A stretch of DNA of 64,000 bases from NCBI RefSeq assembly GCF_900099775.1, contig NZ_FMTM01000001.1, forward strand, positions 1,462,120-1,526,119, read 5' to 3'. This DNA is from Rhizobium mongolense subsp. loessense (lineage in GTDB: Bacteria; Pseudomonadota; Alphaproteobacteria; Rhizobiales; Rhizobiaceae). Made by a program: the position numbers and the translations under genes. Of the stretch, positions 17,468-26,290 are shown in pieces. The notes beneath the pieces were generated by a model. That model had not been told where the DNA came from. It saw only the letters and a list, made by a program, of their open reading frames with translations, and made no database searches. The stretch's first letter is position 1. Each line of letters starts with the position of its first letter.

Positions 17468-18640
17468 TCAAAGTCCGACCTGCCCCAGAGCATTGCGGAA
17501 ATTCGCCTCGCAAGCGGAATAACGGTCGATCACGGCCTGCGTGTCGATCTTGCCGAGGAAGTTGGCGAGATAGGCGCGCTTGTCCGCCTCCCTATTCCAA
17601 GTGGCTGCCTCGATATAGGGGAAGCCGATGAATTCCAGCATCTCCCGCATGCGGTCATCGACCGCGATCATGAGGGCAGGTGTGCCGGCCTGCATGCCGA
17701 TGATGCAGCCGTGGAAGCGGCGGCCGAAGCAGAAATCGCGCGCGGACATCGCCCCGCGCCACTGGTTCGTATCGAAATAGACCAGCAGCTCGTATTTCCG
17801 CTGCCATTTCTCCGAATGCTTGTACTCCGTCCCTCCCGTGATGCGCCCGCTCGCGCGATCATAGACGATGTCATTATCGTCACCTGTCAGGGAGAGGCTG
17901 TAGGCAACCACTTCGTCCTGGACGACATAGCTTGCCACGCTGTCGGGCTTGAGCAGCGCATGAGCATCGACGATTGTATCGGCAACGCTACCGAGATAGC
18001 CGCCGAAGACGATCCTCTGGGCCTCCGCCAGTCCCGGATTGGCAAGTGCCGAAAGCGAACGCTTCATGTCGTTCGGCGAGAAGTAGAGCGACGGGCAGCC
18101 CGTCGGCTTGACGAACTTCATCCCCTGCTCCCTCAGGAATTCGGCGGTGAAGTAGCCACGCGTGAGGAAGAAACTTTCCTTGTTCCTCAGCACCTCCAGG
18201 AACTTGATCGTGCCAGCCGGCAGCTGATCCTTGAGGCCTTCCTTGCGCTGGATGCCGATGCCCATCACCACAACCGGCATCTTCAGCTTCGCGAAGATTT
18301 CCGCTTCGAGATCGGCGGAATAGCCAGGACGCAGCAGATTAGCGGAGGCGAAGACGCACAAATCGAATTCGCGGTTCACGCGCTCGTAAAGCTCGTTCGA
18401 GTCCCGATTGTTGGCGAGATGCCAGAACGGCAGATAGGTGACGTCATGACCGCGCAGGCTCTCAGCCGCTCCTTCGCCGATCAGATAGTTGCCGGTGTTG
18501 GCGATCTTCCTGACCTGCGAGATCAGGTCCTTCCTGGTCCTGGTTTCGTCGAAGTAGGGCCGATGGATGACGGTCGTGCCTGAGACGTCCGCAATCGTCC
18601 GCTGCAAATAGGATGGAATGCCCGTAAGCAAGATACGCAT
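17468..18640 (-). CDS. Polysaccharide pyruvyl transferase family protein (copy 2)
   Basis: A 390-residue member of the CsaB/WcaK-type family that adds pyruvyl ketals to sugars using phosphoenolpyruvate. Recognised by the N-terminus (MRILLTGIPSYLQ), NTGNYLIGEGA, the middle VVMGIGIQ and the late motif FGRRFHGCIIGMQAGTPALM with conserved His, followed by DDRMREMLE. It is about the same length as, and clearly paralogous to, the gene 40 bases upstream. Both belong to the operon headed at 24047. Exopolysaccharide II of S. meliloti carries pyruvate, so the role fits. Division of labour between the copies is unknown. Confidence 0.85.
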   Translation of the reverse strand: MRILLTGIPSYLQRTIADVSGTTVIHRPYFDETRTRKDLISQVRKIANTGNYLIGEGAAESLRGHDVTYLPFWHLANNRDSNELYERVNREFDLCVFASANLLRPGYSADLEAEIFAKLKMPVVVMGIGIQRKEGLKDQLPAGTIKFLEVLRNKESFFLTRGYFTAEFLREQGMKFVKPTGCPSLYFSPNDMKRSLSALANPGLAEAQRIVFGGYLGSVADTIVDAHALLKPDSVASYVVQDEVVAYSLSLTGDDNDIVYDRASGRITGGTEYKHSEKWQRKYELLVYFDTNQWRGAMSARDFCFGRRFHGCIIGMQAGTPALMIAVDDRMREMLEFIGFPYIEAATWNREADKRAYLANFLGKIDTQAVIDRYSACEANFRNALGQVGL

Positions 18641-18679
18641 AACTGTCCTCTGAACCGAAAAGTGATGGCCCTCAGGCCG

Positions 18680-19858
18680 CTATAGACCGATGCCGATTTC
18701 ACGAAGCGTGGTGCGGAAGGCGCGCTCGCGGTCGGAATAGCGGTCGACAAGTTCGTTCGTGTTGAGCTTTGCCAGATGATCGGCCACGAACTCGGCCCGG
18801 TTCTCGGCCTTCTCGACCTCGGTGATGTCGACGGCCGGTAGGCCGGTGAAGCCCAGCATCTCGCGCATGCGGTCGTCCACCGCCACCATCAGGCTCGGCA
18901 CAGCCGCCTGCATGGCGATGATCGAGCCGTGGAAACGACGGCCGAAATTGAAGTCCATCGACGAGGCCCAGGCGCGCCACTGGTTGGTGTCGAAGAAGGT
19001 GCGAATCTCGAACCGCTGCGTCTCCCGCTCAGTGCCGGGATAGGCCAGATCGCCGATCATCAGGCCCGATGCGGAATCATAGACGCGTCCCTCGTCGTTA
19101 GGCGCCACCTTCATATCGAAGTGGAGGAACTCGTCCTGCACCACGTATTGAGGCACGGTGTCCCGCGGGGCCAGCGCGTTCGCATCAAGGATCGCATCCT
19201 GATCGCCGCCGAGATAGCCTGAAAAGATTGTCCGCGCCTTGCCGATGTTTACGCTCGACAGCTTCCTCATGGACCGGCGCATGTTGTCCGGCATGAAATA
19301 GACGGAAGGGCAACCGGTCGGGCGCACGAAGGAGAAGCCCTGGTCCTTCAGGAAGCCGGCGGACTCGTAGCCGCGTGTCAGGAAGTAGTGCTCACGCTCC
19401 TTTAGGACGGCCAGAAGCCGCTTCGTACCCTCCGGAAGATTGTTCTCAAGGTCCTTGCGGTTCTGCAGGCCGATGCCCAGCATGACGATCGGCATATTGA
19501 GTCGGCTTAGGACATCCGCCTCTGCGTCCGCGGAAAGTCCCTTGCGCAAGAGGTTTGCGCAGGTGAAGACGCAGATGTCGAAGTTGGCGTTAAACTCGTC
19601 GAATCCATTGCCGTTCTTGCTCAAATTGTAGAGATGCCAGAAGGGAACTTGCTTCGCATGTGGCGCGAGCGCATGCAGGGCGCCCTCACCGATGAGGTAG
19701 TTCCCGGTATTGCTGATGTTGCGCAGCTCCTGCAGAAACTCCTCCTTCGTTTCCGGCTGCTTCTGCCGCTCCGCATAGGAGACGGACAGGCCGTGGGCGC
19801 CGTTGGCAAGACGCGTGTAGTGACCGGGAATACCCGTCACGAGAATTCGCGGACGCAT
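18680..19858 (-). CDS. Polysaccharide pyruvyl transferase family protein (copy 1)
   Basis: A 392-residue paralogue of the next gene. The start at 19858 gives MRPRILVTGIPGHYTRLANG with AAAGG 9 bases upstream; earlier Met codons lack a site. Shared landmarks are ISNTGNYLIGEGALHAL, PIVMLGIGLQNRKDL, FVRPTGCPSVYFMPDNMRR and FGRRFHGSIIAMQAAVPSLM, then DDRMREMLGF. The order of motifs and the conserved His match pyruvyl transferases. It lies 39 bases after the large glycosyltransferase gene in the same operon. The two copies may modify different sugars, or form a heteromer. Confidence 0.85.
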   Translation of the reverse strand: MRPRILVTGIPGHYTRLANGAHGLSVSYAERQKQPETKEEFLQELRNISNTGNYLIGEGALHALAPHAKQVPFWHLYNLSKNGNGFDEFNANFDICVFTCANLLRKGLSADAEADVLSRLNMPIVMLGIGLQNRKDLENNLPEGTKRLLAVLKEREHYFLTRGYESAGFLKDQGFSFVRPTGCPSVYFMPDNMRRSMRKLSSVNIGKARTIFSGYLGGDQDAILDANALAPRDTVPQYVVQDEFLHFDMKVAPNDEGRVYDSASGLMIGDLAYPGTERETQRFEIRTFFDTNQWRAWASSMDFNFGRRFHGSIIAMQAAVPSLMVAVDDRMREMLGFTGLPAVDITEVEKAENRAEFVADHLAKLNTNELVDRYSDRERAFRTTLREIGIGL

Positions 19859-19897
19859 TCGACTAGACCTTTCTGTTTCAAAGAAGCGGCGCGGCAA

Positions 19898-22576
19898 TCA
19901 GCCAATTGCCGCGACCACGGGATTTGCCGCCGCCTGCTCGCGAAAGACCGCAGCGCGGGACAGTGACGAATTCTTCACGGACCGATCGCTCCAAGAGATA
20001 AAATCCGAGAAAGAGGAAGCCCATGACCGGCGTGCGGCGGTCCTGATGCAGCCCTCCATGAGCGGAGCGAGCCTCTCGCGATTGCGCGCGACCTCTTCGA
20101 TGATCCGCGCCATCTCCCTCACCACCTGAGGATCGGAAGGCGCGTTGATGAGTATGCCGTCCTCGCCGTCGGTAATGAGCTCGTCCACCGCGCCGACCGC
20201 GGTCGCGATGGGCACGCAGCCGAGTTGCTGCGCCTCGGCGATCATCAGCGGCGCGCCCTCCCATCGAGAGGGCATGACGAGAACGTCGGCCCAGCCCAGC
20301 GCCTTGATCAGATCCTTGCTCGCAAAGACGGGCGAGCGCACGTCGACGCCCAGGTCCTTCAGCCGTTCGCTCCAGGAGACCCTAGAATCGGCGAGGATTT
20401 CCCCTCCGATGGCCCGGGCTTCGAAATTGACGTTGGAGGCCCGCAGTTCCGCGAGCGCTGCCGCCAGCCGGTCGATCCCCTTCTGCTGATCGAACCGGCC
20501 CATGTAAAGAAGCCGCAAGCGGTCATCCCTGCGCTCGATCCGCCTGACGGCCAGAACCTCCGCCAGGGCCTTGGGCGGTACCGAGAAGCTCGCTCCGTTC
20601 GCGACGGCAAAGACTTTCTCGTGGGGGACGCCGTAGCTGTGCAGATAGATCTTGAGCTGTTCGGAGCAGGTTAGGAAGGCGTCGTAGCAATGCTCATGGG
20701 CAATCGCTGCGAAGGGCTGACCGGCAGGCCTCTTGAAGGCCGTGTTGTCCACGACGTGAAGATAGCAGGCCGTGCGCGTGCCTTCGGAGCGCAGTCGCGC
20801 GATGAGGGGATGGACGGCCATCACGTGGTTGTTGATGACCAGGTCGAAGCCGGAAAGCTGTCCCTTCAGCGCCTCCCAGTCGACCGAATGCCCCTCGTCG
20901 ATGAAATCCTGTCCCAGGAAGGAGCCCGACCCTCCCCAGGCCGGAATTCCCGCGTCCCAGAAGTGAATGTAGTCGAAGCTGGAATCGAATTCATCGATCA
21001 CATCCATCCGGGACGTGCCGAGCACGAAGAGATGAGTTTCGTAATCCGCCGCCTTCAATTCCCGGGCGGCTGCATAGACGACCTTTTCGGCTCCGCCGAA
21101 CGAGGCATTCGGCACGAGCAGCGCCACGGTCCGCTTGCCCTCGCTATGGCCGAGCGGCAGGACTGGTGATCCTCCGACTTCCTTGCGCAGCGCCTTGTAG
21201 AGATCAGTGTAAGGCACGAGCCGGGCGGGACGCCAGGTCCACCGCCTGCCCGCCGTCTCGCGCAGGGGGCTCATGGCAATTGCGTTGACGCAATTGATCA
21301 TCACCTGCTGAGGCGTGATGAGAGAGCGGCGCGGGAGGCTTCTTGGAAAAGGGAAGTGCACTTTCAGAACGGTCGATGTCGGCCATACCTGCTGGCTTCC
21401 GATCGAGGCGAACCAGTCCACAGCATTGTTCTGGACCACCTCCTGGACGAGCCGGATCGAAAGGAAAACGAGATCGGCGGGGCCGATTTTTTGCGCGCCC
21501 GCCCCATGAACGATCGGCTCGATCTTGCGCTGGGCGGCATCGTTGGCGAGTTGGACGAAGACGACGTTGCTGTTCTCGCTCAGGCGCTCAAGATGGGCAA
21601 GCACGTTCGGCAGCATGCGCGAACGCCGCAGAAGGTCGAGCGCCGCGCCGCTTCCGGCGACCAGGAAAGGCGGGAAATGTTCATTGTCGGGCTCGCCGAT
21701 ATTGCCCCAGAACGCCGGTATGATGTCGTCGAGGCGAAGCATCATCGGTGGCTTGGTAGGATCAGTGAAGAAGGAGATCGCCGTATCTTCCGTTCGTGCA
21801 AACAGGTAGCGCGGGCACTCCTCATGCTCGAAATCCACCAGCATCGGCCGCTGGAACAGCGGCCTGTGGCGCTTGCGCAGGAAGCTTACCGACGTGGCGC
21901 GGTCTCGATTGGCCTCCTTGAAGCGGCTCTCCGCCCTCAGCCTGTATTCGAAGACCGTGTCATGGCAGGGCGTGCCGACGAAACCATGCTCGATGCAGGA
22001 CAGCCAGAACTCCCAATCCTCGAAGCCGTTCTGCCTGTCGTCGTTGAAGCGGACGCCTTGCTGAAAAACCTCGATCGAGATCATCGATCCCGTATCGCAG
22101 ATGTTGTCGGTGATGCAGTGGACCAGTCGTGAATAGCGGTTGCCGTAGTGAGCGCGCCAGCTTACCGAAAATGTGTCGATATTCGTGTAGACCCACCCGC
22201 AGCCACTGGAGAGGAGGTGCCGGTAAAGCGTCTCGATGGTGCCGGGAAGGACGCGATTGTCGGCGTCGAGGAAATAGACAGCCTTCGTCTCTGGAAAGCG
22301 CTCGAGGACGAAGTTGATGGCGCGATTGCGCGCGCCACCCGGACCGGCGTTTTGGCCGAACACGACATGGACGGAAGGATGGGCCGCGGCGAAGAGCAAC
22401 AGTTGATCGAACGTCTCGTGCCGTGGATCACCGTCGACCGAGACGACAATGACGATCCGGCAGCTGCTAACATTCGAGGCAAATACCGACTCGATCGCCT
22501 CCAGGGCAAGTGCCGCGTGACCGTAAAGGGGCATGGCCACGGCGATCAGGTCCGTTGGCTCCCTGTTACTGGACAT
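19898..22576 (-). CDS. Bifunctional glycosyltransferase, GT2 domain fused to GT4 domain
   Basis: An 892-residue cytoplasmic enzyme. Residues 1-250 form a GT-A (family 2) domain: IAVAMPLYGH, VDGD, AGPGGARNRAINF, DxD as FLDADN (D104, D106), and FEDWEFW. Residues from about 510 on form a GT-B family 4 domain: LVPNASFGGAEKVVYAAARE, LYMGRFDQQKGIDRL, and VMPSRWEGAPLMIAEAQQLG with the E-x7-E type element. The middle 250 residues show no motif I recognise. It overlaps the upstream gene by 11 bases. Two transfer domains suggest it adds two successive sugars, as in synthesis of an alternating disaccharide backbone (inference). Confidence 0.88.
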   Translation of the reverse strand: MSSNREPTDLIAVAMPLYGHAALALEAIESVFASNVSSCRIVIVVSVDGDPRHETFDQLLLFAAAHPSVHVVFGQNAGPGGARNRAINFVLERFPETKAVYFLDADNRVLPGTIETLYRHLLSSGCGWVYTNIDTFSVSWRAHYGNRYSRLVHCITDNICDTGSMISIEVFQQGVRFNDDRQNGFEDWEFWLSCIEHGFVGTPCHDTVFEYRLRAESRFKEANRDRATSVSFLRKRHRPLFQRPMLVDFEHEECPRYLFARTEDTAISFFTDPTKPPMMLRLDDIIPAFWGNIGEPDNEHFPPFLVAGSGAALDLLRRSRMLPNVLAHLERLSENSNVVFVQLANDAAQRKIEPIVHGAGAQKIGPADLVFLSIRLVQEVVQNNAVDWFASIGSQQVWPTSTVLKVHFPFPRSLPRRSLITPQQVMINCVNAIAMSPLRETAGRRWTWRPARLVPYTDLYKALRKEVGGSPVLPLGHSEGKRTVALLVPNASFGGAEKVVYAAARELKAADYETHLFVLGTSRMDVIDEFDSSFDYIHFWDAGIPAWGGSGSFLGQDFIDEGHSVDWEALKGQLSGFDLVINNHVMAVHPLIARLRSEGTRTACYLHVVDNTAFKRPAGQPFAAIAHEHCYDAFLTCSEQLKIYLHSYGVPHEKVFAVANGASFSVPPKALAEVLAVRRIERRDDRLRLLYMGRFDQQKGIDRLAAALAELRASNVNFEARAIGGEILADSRVSWSERLKDLGVDVRSPVFASKDLIKALGWADVLVMPSRWEGAPLMIAEAQQLGCVPIATAVGAVDELITDGEDGILINAPSDPQVVREMARIIEEVARNRERLAPLMEGCIRTAARRSWASSFSDFISWSDRSVKNSSLSRAAVFREQAAANPVVAAIG

Positions 22577-24047
22577 CGGCGGCCTCCGTAAATTGTTTGA
22601 CCAGCCTGAAGCCGGACACCTTGAGCCAGGAGAAATCGACCGAATCCGTGACTGCGCGGCTGAGGATCATCAGGTCCATCGGGCCGCGTGCCGGCTCGTC
22701 CAGCTGGATGTTGATGTTGACGACCTCACTGGAGCTGACTTCACGCCATCCGCTGAAGAATGCCGACGGCTTGGCCGCGCCCTTTCGCGCAAGCTCGGCC
22801 ACTTCGGAACGCGCATTTGAATTCGCCGGTGCGATCAGGAAGCTGACCGCCGCGGGCTGACCTTCCGGATGATCGATAAAGGCGCTCGCCGAGAAGGATA
22901 TCGTTCCGGGCTCGACGGCGCGACTGACCGCGCCTGCCGATATGCCACTCGGCAACGGGTGGCAGACAACAGCATGCTCATGCTCGAGGAAGCGCACCGT
23001 CTGGAATTCCGGGACGATCGGCGTGACCGAAACGTCCGCAATCTGCCTCAACGTACCGACCGCCAGGCGATAATCGACAGTGTACTGGCCTTCGAGCAGG
23101 CTGCTGGGCGCAATCATGTTGGGTGTTCTGGCGGGCTTTACTCCCGGCAGTCCCGTAAACACTTTGAACGCCAGTGGGCGCAGGTCGAGATCCGGATGCG
23201 GGAGTTCCGACCGCGCCGAATAGCGCTCGCCGGCGATCGGATAGCCGAGAGAAAGGCCGACGGTCTCCGGTCCGGTCGCGGAGATCCGCAGCCGAAGCGT
23301 GCGCGCAGCCCCTCCGCAGGCCCGGGGCAGCGAGAAGAAATTCCAGTTCGGCACGAGTTGCGCATAGGGTACGGTCCACTCGGCGACTCCTTCGCCGCTC
23401 TCGAGGCAGCTCAATACGACGACAAGCTCTCCGGTGATCCTGGGCACCGAGTGCAGGTGAAGGGCAAACCCTGCCACGCCAAGGCTGGATATTGGCAGCA
23501 GTTGCTCGACGAAGGCGGCGGCAAGCAATTGCCCGATCCCCTCGTCCTTTGGATCGGCGTAGGGATCATGGGAGAAAACTTCAGAAACCGGCTCCCAGTT
23601 TCGCGCCTGAAACGCATCTTCGAGCGCCCGGTAGTTTTCCAGCAACGTCTCGCGTTCCCGGCGCAGGATCGCAAGTTCCGAGGTGATTGAGGCGCTATAC
23701 CGGGCAAGCCGGCCGACGCCGCCCTCGGTCAGCGCCCGCAGAAGCGGAAAACTGTCCGACTTATTTGCGAGATCAAGCCGCTGCATGGGAACCGCGGGGA
23801 CAGTTCCCAGTGGTCCAAGCAGCGCCAGACGCTCCCGCAAATCCGCCTCGCCCTCTTCGGAAAAGGCGACGGCGATCAATGGAAAAGCATTCTCCAATGT
23901 CGCTGGAGGATGGCCATCAACATCGAGGTAAACAACCAGATGCTCGATATCGCTCCCTTCGAAGCATGATCGATCCCGGTCCGATGCCGCTATCAGCTTT
24001 CTCGTCACCAGTCGTTTCCCAATGCCGGAAGACGTCAATTCTTGCAC
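22566..24047 (-). CDS. Uncharacterised protein heading the leftward polysaccharide operon
   Basis: A 493-residue protein I cannot assign with certainty. The GTG start is supported by AGAGG 8 bases upstream. No signal peptide or membrane helix is evident. The first 120 residues include a regular alpha/beta-like segment (HLVVYLDVDGHPPATLENAF). A short coiled-coil-like stretch follows (ITSELAILRRERETLLENYR), and then about 300 residues of beta-rich sequence with phrases seen in carbohydrate-binding sandwiches (GELVVVLSCLESGEG; PNWNFFSLPRA; GTISFSASAFIDHPEGQPA). It overlaps the glycosyltransferase gene by 11 bases and lies behind a WggR-type operator. A structural or sugar-binding role in polysaccharide assembly is possible. 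Confidence 0.7.
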   Translation of the reverse strand: MQELTSSGIGKRLVTRKLIAASDRDRSCFEGSDIEHLVVYLDVDGHPPATLENAFPLIAVAFSEEGEADLRERLALLGPLGTVPAVPMQRLDLANKSDSFPLLRALTEGGVGRLARYSASITSELAILRRERETLLENYRALEDAFQARNWEPVSEVFSHDPYADPKDEGIGQLLAAAFVEQLLPISSLGVAGFALHLHSVPRITGELVVVLSCLESGEGVAEWTVPYAQLVPNWNFFSLPRACGGAARTLRLRISATGPETVGLSLGYPIAGERYSARSELPHPDLDLRPLAFKVFTGLPGVKPARTPNMIAPSSLLEGQYTVDYRLAVGTLRQIADVSVTPIVPEFQTVRFLEHEHAVVCHPLPSGISAGAVSRAVEPGTISFSASAFIDHPEGQPAAVSFLIAPANSNARSEVAELARKGAAKPSAFFSGWREVSSSEVVNINIQLDEPARGPMDLMILSRAVTDSVDFSWLKVSGFRLVKQFTEAADVQ

Positions 24048-24206
24048 GCGCGGCCTCTGAAGAATTATCTCGGAACAAAAAGCAAAGACGCCGAATAATC
24101 AGATATTTATCCAAATCATCCCGCGCCATATATAGGGAGCCTAACAACTAACATTGCAGTGCACAATAATAAAAATTAGCCGTCGTAAAGAAAAATATTT
24201 CATATA

Positions 24207-24225
24207 TACTTTAAAAATCAAAGTA
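24207..24225. promoter_or_regulatory. WggR-type operator 1 (leftward polysaccharide operon)
   Basis: TACTTTAAAAATCAAAGTA, symmetric TACTTT/AAAGTA, 15 of 19 positions equal to the perfect site at 26117. It lies in the AT-rich 182-base gap before the operon starting at 24047. The operon for S. meliloti wga genes is likewise controlled from here by ExpG/WggR. Confidence 0.7.
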
Positions 24226-24229
24226 ATGA

Positions 24230-25477
24230 TTATGAATTCATCTCTGCATTGCGGCGAAGTAACTTTCCAGTCAATTTCTCAAGAAGATACTGTTGGCGAT
24301 CGAGGCAGTCCGTGAGTCGAAAACGCCTCTCCACCGTCCGGCGCGCCGCGGCACGCATCCCAAAATGCCGTTCGGGACACTTCAGGGCGCCGAGAATGGC
24401 CTCAGCGAGTGCGTCCGTATCGAAGAAGGGCACCAACAGGCCGTTCCGGCCGGAGCGTATAACCTCCTGGACGGGCGCGGTGTCCGATCCGATGACCAGG
24501 GCGCCGCACGCCATCGCCTCCAACATCGACCACGACAAAACGAACGGATAGGTCAGGTAGAGGTGCGCGGCCGAGATCTGGAAAAGCTGCCGCAAAACCG
24601 AATGCGGCACCGCGCCGGGAAAGAGGATATTCTCCCGCGGTATATCAAGGGATTTGAGGAGATGATCCTTCCACGCCCCGCCGCCGGGCGGCGGCACACC
24701 ATAGCTGACGCCATCTCCTCCGACGAAAACGAACAAAGCATCGGGGCGTTGACGCACAACCTTGGCGGCAGCCTCCAAGACCTGTGGAAATCCGCGATAC
24801 GGCTCAAGGTCGCGCGCGACAAAGGTGACAATGGGAGAACGACCGGCGCTGAGCACACGCCCGTCCGAAAGCGTGACCGAAGTTGATGGGTCCGGTCGAA
24901 ACCGCGCCGTATCGATCCCCTCGTGACATACCGAAATGCGCCCGCGGGCGTCGGCGGGGTACAGACTTCTCTGCCAATGGGTGGGGCTAATGCCGGCCTC
25001 GATGGCCTCAAGGGATAGGAGCTGCGCGATGTTGCGCAGCCGCAGCCTCTTGCGCGTCTCCAGATCGGGCTGATCGTCGGGGGAAAACCCGATGTCCGCC
25101 CCTTCCGATCGGTAAAAGAACTCGCAATACCCCAATGCGGGCACCCGCGGCAGCACGTCCTTGAAGAACATCATGCTTCCCCAACCGATATGGCCAACGA
25201 CAACGTCGGGTACCAGCCCTTGCCGCGCCATGGCGTCGAGCGTTTCGGCAACGCGATGGCCGATTCGCGCATGGTGATCGGGAGTGCCCATGTGTCGGGC
25301 CATATGCGGATCTGCGCGCGGGCCGGATTCCGCTCGATGTCGAACGACGCGAACGGATGGGATCTTCTGGTCTATGGTCTCGGTGATGAGGCTGACCTCG
25401 TTTCCCGCCTGCGCGAGCTGAGCGGCCAAGGCAGCGAACTGACCGAAACCCCGGCGATGAACAAACGCCACGTGCAT
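24230..25477 (-). CDS. wgcA: Family 4 glycosyltransferase, WgcA (ExpC)-like
   Basis: A 415-residue GT-B enzyme: N-terminal HVAFVHRRGFGQFAALAAQL, the acceptor-side loop GHIGWGSMMFFKDVLP, then IVTFVARDLEPYRGFPQVLEA and the donor-side element SWSMLEAMACGALVIGSDTAPVQEVI. It follows the marR-type gene by 44 bases on the same strand, so both are transcribed from the promoter bearing the perfect palindrome. In S. meliloti the glycosyltransferase gene expC (wgcA) occupies the same place beside expG. Name is by synteny and family, not by a sequence search. It would add a sugar during galactoglucan-type repeat synthesis. Confidence 0.78.
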   Translation of the reverse strand: MHVAFVHRRGFGQFAALAAQLAQAGNEVSLITETIDQKIPSVRVVRHRAESGPRADPHMARHMGTPDHHARIGHRVAETLDAMARQGLVPDVVVGHIGWGSMMFFKDVLPRVPALGYCEFFYRSEGADIGFSPDDQPDLETRKRLRLRNIAQLLSLEAIEAGISPTHWQRSLYPADARGRISVCHEGIDTARFRPDPSTSVTLSDGRVLSAGRSPIVTFVARDLEPYRGFPQVLEAAAKVVRQRPDALFVFVGGDGVSYGVPPPGGGAWKDHLLKSLDIPRENILFPGAVPHSVLRQLFQISAAHLYLTYPFVLSWSMLEAMACGALVIGSDTAPVQEVIRSGRNGLLVPFFDTDALAEAILGALKCPERHFGMRAAARRTVERRFRLTDCLDRQQYLLEKLTGKLLRRNAEMNS

Positions 25478-25521
25478 CGCCTTTAGCCCGCCCCTGCCAG
25501 GTGCACGGCATCACTCACCGC

Positions 25522-26094
25522 TTAGACGCCGTACCGCGAAGCGCTGCCCCAGGCCAGTTCGAGCTGGTGCAGCGTCTGGAAAGCCGTCTCAAGCATCCGC
25601 TGGTCCTGGTCGCCACGATTCACCGCGCGCTCATAAGCCATCGCTGCGTCGCGGAGATTTGCCCTGAGCTGGCGTCCCTTCGCTGTCAATTTGATGCGCG
25701 CCGACCGCTTGTCGCGCTGGGAGGCAACGCGATCGATGTAGTCGCCATCGCCAAGCTGCTTCAGATAATAGGAAACGTTGGAGCCGACATAATGCCCACG
25801 ATCCAGAAGCTCGGCGACCGACAGTTCCGAATCGCCGATTGCCAGCAAAATCATCGCCTGCGCCGGCCCGATATCGTCTACACGGAGCTTGGTCAGCTCC
25901 GCACGGATCAGGCCCGAGAAGCGCCGGCTTGCCCGCTCCATGAGGCGAGCGAGCTCGAAATACGTAACCTGCTGGAGGTCCCCAAGCTCGGCACCCTGAG
26001 GAAGCCGGGGGTCTGTTTGTGCTGTCTGGCTTATTCGAAGACTCGGATCGTCATTCAGTTCTGCCAGCAAACTGAACACATCATTTTCTTTCAT
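25522..26094 (-). CDS. wggR: MarR-family regulator, WggR (ExpG)-like
   Basis: A 190-residue regulator. I start at MKENDVFSLLAELNDD because GGAGAG lies 6 bases before this ATG; the longer TTG start would sit inside the operator. The winged helix is at about 100-150 (ELSVAELLDRGHYVGSNVSY, YLKQLGDGDYIDRVASQRDK), with the D-(K/R)-R-S wing motif of MarR proteins. S. meliloti ExpG/WggR is the MarR-type activator of the exopolysaccharide II genes, and its neighbours match (wgcA on one side, wgdA on the other). The perfect 19-bp palindrome just upstream suggests autoregulation. Four similar sites in this window imply it controls all five polysaccharide transcription units. Confidence 0.85.
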   Translation of the reverse strand: MKENDVFSLLAELNDDPSLRISQTAQTDPRLPQGAELGDLQQVTYFELARLMERASRRFSGLIRAELTKLRVDDIGPAQAMILLAIGDSELSVAELLDRGHYVGSNVSYYLKQLGDGDYIDRVASQRDKRSARIKLTAKGRQLRANLRDAAMAYERAVNRGDQDQRMLETAFQTLHQLELAWGSASRYGV

Positions 26095-26116
26095 TCGACT
26101 CTCCGTTTCAAGATAA

Positions 26117-26135
26117 TACTTCAAAATTTGAAGTA
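26117..26135. promoter_or_regulatory. WggR-type operator 2, perfect palindrome in the wggR/wgdA gap
   Basis: TACTTCAAA, A, TTTGAAGTA: perfect 9-bp arms. It lies 23 bases before the wggR start and 156 bases before the wgdA start, so it can govern both directions. It is the best copy of the motif in the window and serves as reference for the others. Confidence 0.85.
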
Positions 26136-26290
26136 ATATTCAAATATGCTTATCACCGCCGATCACCATGAGCTTGCACAAGCTCGCTGTTATGTGCCAG
26201 ATTGGTCGACGCAATACTATCCTTAGGCTCAGTTACAACCAAATCTGTCCTCCAACAGATGGATCTAACGTTAACTCGAGGCAAATTTTC

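Noticed and set aside
17345..18583. Long plus-strand reading frame of about 412 codons
   Set aside because: Antisense to the pyruvyl transferase gene; no ribosome site or family motif.
26168..26290. Longer N-terminus for the ABC exporter beginning at 26168
   Set aside because: The added 41 residues have no homology-like features and no ribosome site; the ATG at 26291 has GAGG at a suitable distance.
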